Source: Thiocystis minor
GTDB taxonomy: Bacteria; Pseudomonadota; Gammaproteobacteria; Chromatiales; Chromatiaceae
Reading direction: 5' to 3'
NCBI RefSeq assembly: GCF_016653465.1
Contig: NZ_NHSQ01000074.1
Span: 1-64,000, forward strand
DNA length: 64,000 nt
A program made the position numbers and the translations under genes. The notes beneath the pieces are model-generated. The model saw only the letters and a list, made by a program, of their open reading frames with translations. It was not told where the DNA came from and searched no databases. Shown here piece after piece: positions 18,237-28,322 of the stretch. Positions within the stretch are counted from its first letter, which is position 1, and every line of letters starts with the position of its first letter.

Positions 18237-18590
18237 TGCGTGTCTCGGTCGGTCGGTCGATTCGGTGTCGTCACATCTCAGAGCGCTGATGTGTCGGGTG
18301 GACTTGCTGATCGATCCCCGCCTCGGGTGATTTTCGCGATGAGTCGGTTCAAGCATCATCGGGTCGATGCGTTCGCTGAACAAGGGACGACCCGCGAGGG
18401 CTTGATCCTGCCCCTGTTTGCCGGACAGCGACTGACCGATCCGCTGTGTTGCACATTCATGTTTCCTTCATCGACGGTTGGTATTCTCCCAGTTCCCGCT
18501 TAGGCAAAGACGCTTGGTCGGACACGACCGACCGATCCTCCAGCACGCCGACGTTCCGTGATGGAGTTTCCTCAACGAGATCAATCCGAC
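18237..18590. other. Divergent intergenic region between ABC cassette and chemoreceptor
   Basis: About 350 bp expected to carry the promoters of both divergent units. I see no confident promoter, repeat or small gene. Confidence 0.4.
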
Positions 18591-20699
18591 ATGCGAACCC
18601 TCAGCCTGCGCCTGAAACTGTTGCTGGCCACCGGGATCATCCTGGTATTCACGGCAGGCACGATCATCGCGGTGGCCACCCTGATCTTCCGCGACTCGAT
18701 CCAGACCGCCACCGATTCCATGACCGCCAACCTCTCGCGACAGGCCGCGGAGATCATGGGCGAGACGGCACTAGGCACCAGTCAGGAAATCCGCCGGCTG
18801 CTGGCCGTCACCATCGCGAGCGCCTCGGTCCTGCAGCAGCAGATCACCAGGTCGGCGGTCGCCGCGAGCAGCGATGCACCGCCCTATGAGCGGGAACAGC
18901 TTAAACGGCTGGTCCTTAATACCCTACAGAGCAATCCCTTCGTCAGTGCCGCCTACGCGCAATTCGAGCCGAATGGCTATGACGGCCGGGACAGCGAATA
19001 CGCCGGAAATCTGTCCCACAGTTCGAAGACTGGCACGATCGAGGTCTATTTCGTGCGCGAAGGCGAAAAGCTGATCTTTCAGGAGACGGAGGATCCGAGC
19101 GAAAAATATATCGAAACGCTCAACGAATATGGTCAGCGCGAGGCCGAATGGTATCTCTGTCCGAAGGAGCGTCAGCAGACCTGCATCGTGAATCCTTATC
19201 TCTACGAGATCAGCAAGGGTCACGAAGAACTGATGACGAGCATCACCCTGCCGCTTATCGTCGAGCAGCGATTCATCGGCGTGGTCGGTATGGACATCAA
19301 CCTTTCGGCCCTCCAGGCCGCCGCCGAGGCGATTGCCAAACGGCTGTTTCACGACAAGGGCGATCTGACGTTGGTCAGTCAGGGGGGGCTGATTGCCGCC
19401 TCCTCGCGCTTCCCCGATCAGTTAGGCAAGCGGCTGCGGGATGTTGACCCGGAGCTGGCGGCGGCCATCGCGGTGCCCGGCGATAGCAAGAGCGGCGAAC
19501 TCTGGCTCCACAACCTGCCGATCGAGATTGCGAACGCGACCTGGACCCTCTCGATCGCGGTTCCGCAAGCGGAGATTCTCGCCGACGCCAACGCCCTGGA
19601 GCGCGAACTGCGGACCGATGCCCGTACGGCGACCCTCAAGCTGACGGCAGGCGCCCTCGTCATGACCGTGCTTGGACTCCTGGTCATGGTGATTCTGATG
19701 CGGACCATCACGCGCCCGCTGGGGCAGCTTGCCCACGGCATGCGGGCGCTGGCCTCGTCGGAAGGCGATCTGACCGCGAAGGTCATGGTGCATCATCACG
19801 TCGAATTGATCGATCTCAGTAAGAGCATCAATCGCTTCGTCGACAAGCTGCGCCAGATGATCCTGGTCATGAAGGAGCAAAGTCGGACCCTGTCCGGGCA
19901 TTCCGCCGATTTAGGCGACTATGCCTGTCAGGTCGGACAGGCCACGGCGACCCAGAATACGCAGATCGACAGCGTCGCGACCGCCATGACCCAGATGTCG
20001 AGCACCGCCAGCGAAGTGGCGAATCTCGCCAACCAAACCGCCGAGGCCTCGCGCGAGGCCGCCGAGCACATCGACCAGACTCAGCAGGCGCTCAACGGCA
20101 CCAGGGACAAAGTCGGGCTGCTTTCGAACTCGGTCGACGAGGCGTCCAGCCAGATGCGTCAGGTCGCCGAGCGCAGCCGGTCGATCGACGGGATTTTGGA
20201 GACGATCCGCGAAATCGCCGGGCGCACCAATCTGCTGGCGCTCAACGCGGCGATCGAGGCCGCGCGGGCGGGCGAACAGGGGCGGGGCTTCGCCGTGGTC
20301 GCCGAGGAAGTCCGTCATCTGGCCACGCGCACCCAGGAATCGACCAAGGATGTGGACGAACTGATCAAGGGGCTTCAGGGCGACGTGAAACAGGCGGAGC
20401 AACTGCTCGACAGCAGCCGCGGCGAGATGGAACAGACCCTGACCTTCACGCATCGCAGCGCGGAACTCCTTGATCGCGCCGTCCTGGATGTCAAGCGGAT
20501 CGACAGCCATGCTTTACAGGTGGCCACCGCCGCCGAGGAGCAGAGTCAGGTCAGCGAGCATATCAACCGCAGCATCACCGCCATCGGCGATGCCGCTCGG
20601 GATCTGGCGCATTTGGCGCAGGTTTCCGAGACGGCGGCCCAGGCGACCCATGGCGCCATCCAGACACTCGACGATCAGCTCAATCTGCTTAAGGCATGA
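18591..20699 (+). CDS. Methyl-accepting chemotaxis protein with periplasmic dCACHE domain
   Basis: About 702 residues from ATG 18591 ([12 protein letters not shown]); an ATG 33 bp upstream is also possible. TM1 about 9-31, a large double-Cache ligand domain to about 340, TM2 about 350-375, HAMP about 376-430, then a long signalling coiled coil. The hairpin tip, [22 protein letters not shown] followed by [17 protein letters not shown], is the conserved CheA/CheW-binding region. The protein ends without an obvious CheR-tethering pentapeptide. It would sense a small periplasmic ligand and control motility. No other che genes except the CheB-CheR fusion at 38-41 kb are in the window. Confidence 0.92.
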   Translation: MRTLSLRLKLLLATGIILVFTAGTIIAVATLIFRDSIQTATDSMTANLSRQAAEIMGETALGTSQEIRRLLAVTIASASVLQQQITRSAVAASSDAPPYEREQLKRLVLNTLQSNPFVSAAYAQFEPNGYDGRDSEYAGNLSHSSKTGTIEVYFVREGEKLIFQETEDPSEKYIETLNEYGQREAEWYLCPKERQQTCIVNPYLYEISKGHEELMTSITLPLIVEQRFIGVVGMDINLSALQAAAEAIAKRLFHDKGDLTLVSQGGLIAASSRFPDQLGKRLRDVDPELAAAIAVPGDSKSGELWLHNLPIEIANATWTLSIAVPQAEILADANALERELRTDARTATLKLTAGALVMTVLGLLVMVILMRTITRPLGQLAHGMRALASSEGDLTAKVMVHHHVELIDLSKSINRFVDKLRQMILVMKEQSRTLSGHSADLGDYACQVGQATATQNTQIDSVATAMTQMSSTASEVANLANQTAEASREAAEHIDQTQQALNGTRDKVGLLSNSVDEASSQMRQVAERSRSIDGILETIREIAGRTNLLALNAAIEAARAGEQGRGFAVVAEEVRHLATRTQESTKDVDELIKGLQGDVKQAEQLLDSSRGEMEQTLTFTHRSAELLDRAVLDVKRIDSHALQVATAAEEQSQVSEHINRSITAIGDAARDLAHLAQVSETAAQATHGAIQTLDDQLNLLKA

Positions 20700-20703
20700 A
20701 TGA

Positions 20704-21003
20704 ATGGAGACCAAAACCGTCTTTGTATTCGCCGTTATGGGATTGACGAACGCGGCCCATGCGGACTGGTCCGCGACCTTCACCGGCGCGAGCGATTATC
20801 TTTTCAATGGCGTGACGCAAACCGATCATCAGCCGGCGGCGCAGGCCAGTCTGGACTGGTCCGGAGCCGGCGGGATCTACGCCGGCGCCTGGGCCTCGAA
20901 TGTCGATTTCGGCGATGACACGACTGCTGAAGTGGATGGCTACCTCGGGTATAGCGTCGAATATCGCCCCGGTTATTCGATCGATGCCGGGGTTCTTTTT
21001 TGA
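20704..21003 (+). pseudogene. TorF/Gcw_chp-type outer-membrane porin, N-terminal remnant
   Basis: A 99-residue frame starting with a short signal peptide (cleavage near AHA-DW), then WSATFTGASDYLFNGVTQTDH, which resembles the opening of the Gcw_chp/TIGR02001 beta-barrel family, and GGIYAGAWASNVDFGDDTTAEVDGYLGY, also a hallmark. Family members are usually well over 200 residues. This one stops at a TGA inside the third strand, within a run of six T, and the next gene follows with no porin sequence in any frame. It is therefore a truncated gene, probably from deletion, and not a simple frameshift. It begins 5 bp after the chemoreceptor stop. Confidence 0.6.
20967..21001 (+). terminator. Candidate intrinsic terminator at the end of the porin remnant
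   Basis: CCCCGG (20967-20972) pairs with CCGGGG (20987-20992), followed by TTCTTTTTT (20993-21001). It overlaps the stop of the truncated porin and lies just before the sensor kinase gene, so it may separate the chemoreceptor transcript from the kinase operon. Confidence 0.5.
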
Positions 21004-21062
21004 CGGTCAACCGTCGAACCCTGACGCGGACTCCTCGAACGGCGAACCGATCAGAGAGCCGC

Positions 21063-23699
21063 GTGCTTCGCATCCAGTCGTTTCTGCTGTTCTCGCTTCT
21101 GCTTGCCGTGTCCGCGGCGGGAGCGGCTCACGCCAAATCCGCCGCGACGCTCTCGCTGACGGAGGCCGAGCGCGCCTTTCTCCAGGCCCATCCGGTGGTG
21201 CGTGTCAGCAATGAACTCGACTGGCCGCCCTACGATTTTTTCGAGCACGGGATGCCGCAAGGCTATTCGGTCGATCTCATGAACTTGCTGGCGGCGCGGA
21301 TCGGTGTCACCTTCGAGTTCGTGCAGGGCGCGACCTGGGACGAACTGGTCGATCGATTGTGCGCCCGCGAAATCGATCTGCTGCAACCCGCCGACAAGCC
21401 CCCGAAGGTATTGGATTGCGCGAGTTTCTCGCCGCCGATCATCCAGGGCGCCAACCAGTTTTTGACCCGCCGGGATCATCCGGCGATCCATTCCATTGTC
21501 GATCTGTTCGGTTCCATGGCGGCCCTGCCTAAGGGCTGGGAGCAGACCGAATTGTTGAAACAACGCTTCGGCGACAAAATCAGCATCATCGAAACGGCCA
21601 ACATCGGCGATGCCATCGCGGCCGTAAGCCACGGGCAGGCCGACTTTACCACCGACTTTTCCAACGTTCTGAACTACCACATTGCCCGCTCGGGCTATGT
21701 CAACCTGACAGTTCAGGGGGTATGGAGTCTGAAAGACCAGGGCACGGATTCCATTGCGCTCCATATCGCGACCCGCAAGGACTGGCCGACGTTTCAGGCG
21801 ATCATCGACAAGGCGCTGGCGTCGCTGACACCGGACGAAATCCGGAGCTTGCAGGACAAGTGGTTCGGCGAGTCAGGCAACCAGGCGGCTCGCCTCGCCC
21901 TTTCCCCCGAGCAGCGCGACTATCTCCGTCGCAAGGGACCGCTCAGAATGTGCGTCGATCCCGCCTGGATGCCTGTGGAACGCATCACCGAGGATGGCAT
22001 CCACGAAGGCATCATCGCCGATGTGTTCGCCCGTCTCGCCGAGATGCTTGAAACGAACATCGTGCTGACGCCAACCGCGAACTGGGAGGAATCCCTCGCC
22101 TCTGCCAAGGAGCGGCGCTGCGATCTCTTGTCCGGGGCGATCTCGACGCCCTCGCGTCAAACCTTCCTGGACTTTACGACGCCCTATCTCTCGTTCCGCT
22201 CCGTGATCGCGACTCAGACCCATCAGGTGTTCATCAACGATTTCGAGTCCGTGCTGGACGAGACCTTCGGCATCGTCCGGGGCTATGCCCTGATCGACGC
22301 CTTACGGGCGCGCTATCCCGGCATTCGTCTGCGGGAAGTCGCCAATACCGAGGACGGATTCAGGCAGGTTCAGGAAGGCGGAGTGTTCGGGTTTATCGAC
22401 GCGCTGCCGACCATTGCCTATCGCATCCAGACTCAGGCGCTCTTCGACATGAAAATCGCCGGGCAACTGGAGGACAGTCAGACTCTCTCCTGGAATCTGT
22501 CCATCGCCACCCGCGGCGACGAGCCGTTGCTACGGGAGATTTTTCAGGCCGCCATCGATGCCTTCCCTCAAGCGCAGCGTCAGGACATCGTCAATCGCTG
22601 GCTCTCGACCCACTACGAGAAGGTGTTCGATTATGTCCTGATGTGGAAAATCGTCGGCGGGGTTGTCGCCATTGCCGGCACGATGTTGTGGGCGGTGCTG
22701 GCCTGGAACCGGCGGCTGGCGAAGCTCAATCGGGAACTCGGGCAGGCGCGTGCGCACATTGCGACACAGAATTACGGATTGGAGCGGCGCGTGACCGAAC
22801 GCACGCGGGATCTGCGCGAGACCCTGGCACAACTGGAGCGGGCGCAGACCGACCTGGTACAGTCGGAGAAGCTGGCGGCGCTGGGCGATCTGGTCGCCGG
22901 CATTGCTCACGAATTGAATACGCCGATCGGCAACGCCGTCATGCTGGCCAGCACCCTGGCCGACCAGGAGTCCAACTTTAGGGAGCGGATGGCGGCAGGG
23001 TTAAGCCGTTCCGCCCTGCAACGCTTTATCGATGCCGTGCGCGACAACAGCGACCTGCTCCAGCGCAGTCTGGGGCGTGCGGCCGAACTGATCGGCAGTT
23101 TCAAGCAACTCGCCGTCGACCAGGCGAGTTATCAGCGACGTGCATTCGCCCTGGATGAGGTGGTTCGGGAGATCGCCCTGACCCTCCAGCCGCGCCTGCG
23201 GCAGTCGCCCGCGACCCTGGACGTGAGTGTCGCGCCAGACCTGCGGCTGGACAGTTTCCCCGGGCCGCTCGGCCAGGTTCTGATGAATTTGATCCAGAAC
23301 GCGCTGGTGCATGCCTTCGACGGGCGTTCGGCGGGCCGCATTCGCATCGAAAGTCGTCCCGCCGCTCCCGGTCATGTCGGCATCCGGGTCAGCGACGACG
23401 GTTGCGGGATCGACCCGGCCAATTTGGGCCGGATTTTCGACCCCTTTTTCACCACCCGGCTGGGTCAGGGCGGCAGCGGACTGGGGCTGCATATCGTCTA
23501 CAACCTGGTGACGGGGCTGCTCGGCGGCATGATCGCGGTCCACAGCGTTCCCGGCCAGGGCACCGCGTTCGACATCGAATTGCCCTTGATTGCGCCCCTC
23601 GCCATGGCGGGGGCTGCCAACGCGAACGGAGCGGGACGCGAACCCCGCCGCGCGACCGGGCCTGCCTCTCACGATCAGTCGCATGAGATAACCGCATGA
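21063..23699 (+). CDS. BvgS-like sensor histidine kinase with two periplasmic SBP domains
   Basis: About 878 residues from a GTG at 21063, chosen because it opens directly with a signal-like segment (VLRIQSFLLFSLLLAVSAAGAAHA) behind a purine run; a TTG at 21000 is the longest option. Two tandem type-3 solute-binding domains (about 30-270 and 285-520) are followed by a membrane helix (about 528-547), a coiled coil, and a kinase core. The phosphorylated His is in IAHELNTPIGN (residue 616 here). N box NLIQNALVHA, G1 DDGCGI and G2 GSGLGL are intact. The stop overlaps the next gene as ATGA, so the overlapping REC-GGDEF-EAL protein is its probable partner. The ligand is unknown, possibly an amino acid. 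Confidence 0.9.
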   Translation: MLRIQSFLLFSLLLAVSAAGAAHAKSAATLSLTEAERAFLQAHPVVRVSNELDWPPYDFFEHGMPQGYSVDLMNLLAARIGVTFEFVQGATWDELVDRLCAREIDLLQPADKPPKVLDCASFSPPIIQGANQFLTRRDHPAIHSIVDLFGSMAALPKGWEQTELLKQRFGDKISIIETANIGDAIAAVSHGQADFTTDFSNVLNYHIARSGYVNLTVQGVWSLKDQGTDSIALHIATRKDWPTFQAIIDKALASLTPDEIRSLQDKWFGESGNQAARLALSPEQRDYLRRKGPLRMCVDPAWMPVERITEDGIHEGIIADVFARLAEMLETNIVLTPTANWEESLASAKERRCDLLSGAISTPSRQTFLDFTTPYLSFRSVIATQTHQVFINDFESVLDETFGIVRGYALIDALRARYPGIRLREVANTEDGFRQVQEGGVFGFIDALPTIAYRIQTQALFDMKIAGQLEDSQTLSWNLSIATRGDEPLLREIFQAAIDAFPQAQRQDIVNRWLSTHYEKVFDYVLMWKIVGGVVAIAGTMLWAVLAWNRRLAKLNRELGQARAHIATQNYGLERRVTERTRDLRETLAQLERAQTDLVQSEKLAALGDLVAGIAHELNTPIGNAVMLASTLADQESNFRERMAAGLSRSALQRFIDAVRDNSDLLQRSLGRAAELIGSFKQLAVDQASYQRRAFALDEVVREIALTLQPRLRQSPATLDVSVAPDLRLDSFPGPLGQVLMNLIQNALVHAFDGRSAGRIRIESRPAAPGHVGIRVSDDGCGIDPANLGRIFDPFFTTRLGQGGSGLGLHIVYNLVTGLLGGMIAVHSVPGQGTAFDIELPLIAPLAMAGAANANGAGREPRRATGPASHDQSHEITA

Positions 23700-25933
23700 G
23701 CGATGCTCCTTCATTGGATGACGACGACGTCGTCCAGTTTATCGATGACCCTTCGGACCAGGCACCTGCCGCATCCGTCGAGCCCTGGCGCATCCTGATC
23801 GTCGACGATGAGGCCGATGTCCATGAGGCGACCCGGCTGACCTTGCGCGACCTGACGATCGAGGGCCGTCCGCTCGCCTTTCTCCATGCCTATTCCGCGC
23901 GGGAGGCTTACGCCATCCTCGCGCGCGACCAGACGCTGGCGGTCGTTCTGCTGGACGTCGTCATGGAGTCTGACGACGCCGGGCTGCAACTCGTCCGGCG
24001 GATTCGCGACGAACTCGACAACCCGTCCGTCCGCATTATTCTGCGCACGGGCCAACCCGGCTATGCGCCGGAGATCGAAACCATTCGTGCCTATGACATC
24101 AACGATTATCGAAGCAAATCCGACCTGACGCGGGTCCGCCTCTTTACCAGCCTCACCGTGGCGATCCGCTCCTACTGGCAGATCCGCCAGATCGAGATGA
24201 GCCGGCGCGGTCTGGAACTCATCGTCGCGGCCAGCACCGGCCTGAACCGGCTGCGCGCCCTGCAACAGTTTGCCGAAGGGGTGGTCACCCAGGTCTGCGC
24301 CCTGCTCAATATCGCCCCGGAAGGTCTGATCTGCGCCTCGTCCTCCGGCTCGTTCACCGATGAGTCATCGCTCGTCATCGCCGCCGCCGGGCGGTATCGG
24401 GAGACGATTCATCGTCCCCTGCCGGAATTGCCCGAAGCGCCGGTCCGCGACGCCCTGCAGCGGTGTCTGGTGGAACGGCGGCATCTCTTCACGCACGGTA
24501 TCTGTCTGTATTTCAATGTCAGCGAGACCCGGGGCATGGCGGCCTATCTCGATATCGCGCGCGAACCCTGCCCGATGGATCGCCATCTGCTGGAGGTATT
24601 CTGCGCCAACGTCTCGGTCGGCTTCGAGAACGTCCTGTTGCACGGCCAGCTTTACGATCTCGCCTATCACGATCAATTGGTGCGTCTGCCCAACCGCAAC
24701 CGGTTCATTCAACTCATCGAGGAAAAGTGCACCGATCCGGACATGACGCTGGCGCTGCTGGATCTCGACGACTTCGCCGAGATCGCCCTCGCGCTCGACC
24801 ATCGCTTTGGCGATCTGGTGCTCCAGGCGGTAGCCGTCAGGCTGGGGCAAACCTTTGGGCCGCAGGTCATTCTGGCCCGGGTCGCCGGCGATGCCTTTGG
24901 TCTGCTCGGACCGCGGGACGCGCTCAATCCGGACCGTCTTCAGCAGGTGTTTGCCGACCCCCTGACGGTGCACGGCGAAACCATCCGCCTCTCGGCCACC
25001 AGCAGCCTGATCCGATTGAACGGAAACCCGGCGCGGGGCGGGGAACTGCTCAAGGACGCCAGCATCGCGCTCAAGCAGGGCAAGCGGTTCGGTCGCGGCA
25101 AGGCGAGCTATTTTTCGGACGCCCTCGGCCATGCGGCGCGCGAGCGCATGCGGATGCTGAGCGACCTGCGAACCGCCTTCTCCGCCGAGCGGCTCTCGCT
25201 CCTTTTCCAGCCCCAAATCGACCTGGCCAGCGGCAGAACGGTCGGCGCCGAAGCGCTGCTGCGCTGGCAAACCGACGCGGGACAGTGGATTCCCCCGGAC
25301 CAATTCATCCCGCTCGCCGAACAGTCGGGCCTGATCGTGCCGATTGGCGAATGGGTGCTCCGAACCGCCTGTCAGCGGCTCCACCGTCTGACCGAGCTGG
25401 GACACGCCGGGTTTCGGATGGCGATCAATGTCTCGCACGCGCAGTTTCGCGAACCGGGCTTTGTCCCCATGCTGGAGCGCGTGCTCGCCGACTGCCAGGT
25501 CGCCGCCGCGCAGGTCGAGCTGGAATTGACCGAGTCGATTGCCATGGAGCACATCGACGCCATCACCGCCAAACTGGCCGAGATCCGGCGACTGGGCGTC
25601 GCGATCGCCATCGACGATTTTGGCACCGGTTATTCTTCCTTGAGCGTGCTCAGGCAACTCGACGTCGACCGTCTGAAAATCGACCGCTCCTTTGTGCACG
25701 AACTGGACCCATCGCATCCCGAGAGCGGCATCGCGCAACTCATCGTCGCCCTGGGGCATCAGTGCAACCTCATCATGATCGCCGAAGGGGTGGAAACCGA
25801 AGCGCAGCGCCGTTGCCTGCTGGCGATGGGCTGCCAGGAGGCCCAGGGGTATTTGTTCGCCCGGCCAATGCCGATCGGGCAACTGGAAGACTGGATGGCG
25901 GAGGGCAGCGCCACGAGCCGGTCGACGACATGA
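23696..25933 (+). CDS. Response regulator REC-DUF3369-GGDEF(degenerate)-EAL
   Basis: 745 residues. REC about 30-155 with phospho-acceptor D87 in VVLLDVVM; DUF3369 about 170-335; a GGDEF-like domain about 345-480 whose signature reads AGDAF instead of GGDEF; and EAL about 505-735 with EALLRW near 520, DDFGTGYSS and EGVE. The loss of the two glycines and glutamate predicts no diguanylate cyclase activity, while the EAL metal-binding residues look complete, so it should be a c-di-GMP phosphodiesterase controlled by phosphorylation. It overlaps the sensor kinase gene by 4 bp, so the pair forms a two-component system whose output is c-di-GMP breakdown. Confidence 0.93.
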   Translation: MSDAPSLDDDDVVQFIDDPSDQAPAASVEPWRILIVDDEADVHEATRLTLRDLTIEGRPLAFLHAYSAREAYAILARDQTLAVVLLDVVMESDDAGLQLVRRIRDELDNPSVRIILRTGQPGYAPEIETIRAYDINDYRSKSDLTRVRLFTSLTVAIRSYWQIRQIEMSRRGLELIVAASTGLNRLRALQQFAEGVVTQVCALLNIAPEGLICASSSGSFTDESSLVIAAAGRYRETIHRPLPELPEAPVRDALQRCLVERRHLFTHGICLYFNVSETRGMAAYLDIAREPCPMDRHLLEVFCANVSVGFENVLLHGQLYDLAYHDQLVRLPNRNRFIQLIEEKCTDPDMTLALLDLDDFAEIALALDHRFGDLVLQAVAVRLGQTFGPQVILARVAGDAFGLLGPRDALNPDRLQQVFADPLTVHGETIRLSATSSLIRLNGNPARGGELLKDASIALKQGKRFGRGKASYFSDALGHAARERMRMLSDLRTAFSAERLSLLFQPQIDLASGRTVGAEALLRWQTDAGQWIPPDQFIPLAEQSGLIVPIGEWVLRTACQRLHRLTELGHAGFRMAINVSHAQFREPGFVPMLERVLADCQVAAAQVELELTESIAMEHIDAITAKLAEIRRLGVAIAIDDFGTGYSSLSVLRQLDVDRLKIDRSFVHELDPSHPESGIAQLIVALGHQCNLIMIAEGVETEAQRRCLLAMGCQEAQGYLFARPMPIGQLEDWMAEGSATSRSTT

Positions 25934-25982
25934 GGCAGGGCCAGGGGCTCTGACTGTCGCCTCACGGAATCGGACTGCATGC

Positions 25983-27194
25983 TCAATCCGGCTTGACCGC
26001 GGTGAGCAGGGTCACCGGCATGGCCGGGCGCCAGCCGTCGAAGCGGCCGAGCGGCGAGGCGTGGGCGATGGCGATGCGGGTCAAGTCGCCGCCGATGCGC
26101 GCGCGCAGACCGACGAGAAACGCCTCGCTTTGTACCGTGACCGCGTTGGCGACGAGGCGTCCGCCCGGCTTGAGTGCCTGCCAGCAGCGGTCGGCGACGC
26201 CGTCGACGGTGAGTCCGCCGCCGATGAAGACGGCATCCGGCGACGCCAGCCCTTCCAGCGCTTCGGGTGCGCGTCCGGCGACCAGATCAAGCTCGGGGAC
26301 GCCCAGGCGGGCGCGATTCCGCTCGATGAGCGCGCGTCGGGAGGCGTCCGATTCGATGGCGATGGCGCGGCAGCCGCGCTCGGCGCGCATCCATTCGATG
26401 CCGATGGAGCCGCAGCCCGCGCCCACGTCCCACAGCCGTTCTCCGGGCAGCGGCGCCAGCCGGGCCAGGGTCGCCGCTCTGATGTCCCGCTTGGTGAGCT
26501 GGCCGTCGTGCGCGTAGGCGTCGTCCGGCAGCCCGCAGCGGCGCGACCAAGGCAGGGCGTCCGGGCCGGCGCGACACGCGACCGCGATCAGATTCAGCGT
26601 TGCGCCGGGCGGGTGCGTCCAATCCACCGCCAGCCCGTCCAACCGTCGCTCCGCCGGTCCGCCGAGCCGCTCGAAGACGCTGAGCCGGCTGTCGCCGAAT
26701 CCGCGCGCATCGAGCAGGGCGGCGAGCTGGGCGGGCGTGTGGGCGTCGGCGGAGAGAACCAGAAGACGTGCCCCGTCTGTCAGGTACAGATTGACGCGTT
26801 CCAGCGGTCGACCGTGGGCCGGGACGATCCGCGTTTCCTGCACGGGCCAGCCCATCCGCGCGGCCGCCAGCGAGACCGACGCAGGGGCGGGCAGGATGCG
26901 CATTTCGTCGGGAGCGATACGCTCCGCGAGGCTGCCGCCGATGCCGTAGAACATGGGATCGCCGCTCGCCAGGACGCAGACCGGGCTGCCGCGCAGGGCG
27001 AGCAATTGATCGTAGGCCGCGCCGAAGGGGCTCGGCCAAGGCTGGCGCCGCTGTCCGGCACGCTCAGGAACCAGGGCGAGATGGCGCTCGCCGCCAAAGA
27101 GGACGGTGGCCTCGGCGACGGCGCGGCGTGCCTCCTCGCCCAGGCCGGGAAGACCGTCCTCCCCGATCCCGACGATGGTGAGCCAGGCGGTCAT
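25983..27194 (-). CDS. cobL: Precorrin-6Y/7 methyltransferase-decarboxylase, CbiE-CbiT fusion
   Basis: 403 residues from ATG 27194 ([14 protein letters not shown]). The N-terminal CbiE part (about 1-205) has the SAM-dependent tetrapyrrole methylase fold with [11 protein letters not shown] and the [11 protein letters not shown] loop. The C-terminal CbiT part (about 215-403) has a Rossmann motif [15 protein letters not shown]. The fusion methylates C5 and C15 and decarboxylates the C12 side chain of the corrin precursor. It is divergent from cbiC. The 106-residue extension of the longest frame (to 27512) crosses inverted repeats and lacks similarity, so it is left out. Confidence 0.93.
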   Translation of the reverse strand: MTAWLTIVGIGEDGLPGLGEEARRAVAEATVLFGGERHLALVPERAGQRRQPWPSPFGAAYDQLLALRGSPVCVLASGDPMFYGIGGSLAERIAPDEMRILPAPASVSLAAARMGWPVQETRIVPAHGRPLERVNLYLTDGARLLVLSADAHTPAQLAALLDARGFGDSRLSVFERLGGPAERRLDGLAVDWTHPPGATLNLIAVACRAGPDALPWSRRCGLPDDAYAHDGQLTKRDIRAATLARLAPLPGERLWDVGAGCGSIGIEWMRAERGCRAIAIESDASRRALIERNRARLGVPELDLVAGRAPEALEGLASPDAVFIGGGLTVDGVADRCWQALKPGGRLVANAVTVQSEAFLVGLRARIGGDLTRIAIAHASPLGRFDGWRPAMPVTLLTAVKPD

Positions 27195-27292
27195 CGCGAA
27201 CGATCCTGCCGGTGGGCGCGGCGCCCGGTCGGCGGAATCCGAGCGAGCATGGAGCGGAAATGGGAAGGAGGCTGCATAAAAATCACCACCGT

Positions 27293-27482
27293 GGATGGGT
27301 AGAGTGACCGCGGCACGACGTTGAAGACTGGGCACGAAAGCCCGTCGGTCACGAAACCCATCGAACCGCTGAACTGGAAGGTAGACTTGAACGCTCCCGG
27401 TATCCCTGGAGCCTTTATACATGGTGCAAACCCGCTGCCTCGGCGCGTGAGACCGATGGGTTTCGCGGTGCTCTACCCATCC
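27293..27482. repeat. Nested inverted repeat element
   Basis: Outer arms ggatgggtagagtgaccgcg (27293-27312) and cgcggtgctctacccatcc (27464-27482) pair with one small indel. Inner arms cgaaacccatcg (27352-27363) and cgatgggtttcg (27454-27465) pair perfectly. The right unit runs on as cctacg. A related CCCATCCTACG end is found in the repeat inside tmcA. Confidence 0.8.
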
Positions 27483-27503
27483 TACGCTGGCTTGTATCGG
27501 CGT

Positions 27504-27525
27504 CGCTCGCAAGCGGGCTCCTACG
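27504..27525 (-). repeat. REP-like unit, copy 1
   Basis: On the minus strand gtaggagcccgcttgcgagc, plus ga. It matches the unit at 30223-30244 in 21 of 22 positions, in opposite orientation. The stem GCCCGC-TT-GCGAGC has one mismatch. Confidence 0.75.
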
Positions 27526-27690
27526 TCAAATTGAGAATTGTTGCAAGTAGATGCCAGATTGAAATGGAATTATACTGACCGGCTTATTAAAGCATATCCC
27601 TCCCGATCCTCATTCCTCCGGCCAGGACTCCGCCTCGGACAGCCCCGCTGACCCGAACGATTCCACGTTGCCGCGCGACAGAGACTTGCC

Positions 27691-28317
27691 ATGATCGATT
27701 ACAACCGCGATGCGCACGGCATCTATCGTCAATCCTTCGCCATCATCCGCGCCGAGGCGCGGCTGGAGCGCATCCCGGACGATCTCGAAGCGCTGGCGGT
27801 TCGGGTGATCCATGCCTGCGGAATGCCCGAGGTGATCGAGGATCTGGCGTTCTCCCCCGGCGCGGGCGCGGCTGGGCGGGCGGCGCTGGAGGCGGGGGCG
27901 CCGATCCTCTGTGACAGTCGCATGGTGGCCGAGGGGATCACCCGCGCCCGTCTCCCCGCCGATAATCCAGTGATCTGCACCCTCCAGGATCCGAGCGTCC
28001 CCGCGCTGGCGAGCGAACTCGGCAACACGCGCTCCGCGGCGGCCCTGGAACTGTGGCGCCCGCATCTTGCGGGCGCCGTCGCGGTGCTCGGCAATGCCCC
28101 CACGGCCCTGTTCCGCCTGCTGGAGATGCTCGACGCGGGCGCGCCCCTGCCAGCCCTGATCCTCGGCTTTCCGGTCGGCTTCGTCGGCGCGGCCGAATCC
28201 AAGGAGGCGCTCGCCGCCGACAGCCGGGGCGTCCCCTTCGTGACCCTGCGCGGGCGACGCGGCGGGAGCGCCATGGCCGCCGCCGCCGTCAACGCGCTTG
28301 GGCGGGGTCACTCCTGA
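27691..28317 (+). CDS. cbiC: Precorrin-8X (cobalt-precorrin-8) methylmutase
   Basis: 208 residues, the normal length of CbiC/CobH. Moves the methyl from C11 to C12 to make (cobalt-)hydrogenobyrinate. The catalytic histidine lies in [10 protein letters not shown] near residue 43. [13 protein letters not shown] and the Gly-rich [18 protein letters not shown] loops are family hallmarks. It begins a tight plus-strand operon: cbiL starts 5 bp after its stop. The RBS is weak (cagagac). Cobalamin would serve bacteriochlorophyll and methionine pathways in this organism, by inference from the host type. Confidence 0.95.
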   Translation: MIDYNRDAHGIYRQSFAIIRAEARLERIPDDLEALAVRVIHACGMPEVIEDLAFSPGAGAAGRAALEAGAPILCDSRMVAEGITRARLPADNPVICTLQDPSVPALASELGNTRSAAALELWRPHLAGAVAVLGNAPTALFRLLEMLDAGAPLPALILGFPVGFVGAAESKEALAADSRGVPFVTLRGRRGGSAMAAAAVNALGRGHS

Positions 28318-28322
28318 GCGGC

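Larger units (their letters stand above)
27195..27690. other. Divergent intergenic region between cobL and cbiC, repeat-rich
   Basis: About 500 bp with nested inverted repeats (27293-27482) and one REP-like unit (27504-27525). I looked for a cobalamin riboswitch: no B12 box (GCCACTG-like) or ordered riboswitch segments were seen on either strand. Confidence 0.5.

Noticed and set aside
27195-27690. Cobalamin riboswitch upstream of cbiC or cobL
   Set aside because: No B12-box consensus or ordered riboswitch segments were seen on either strand; the structure present is a repeat element.
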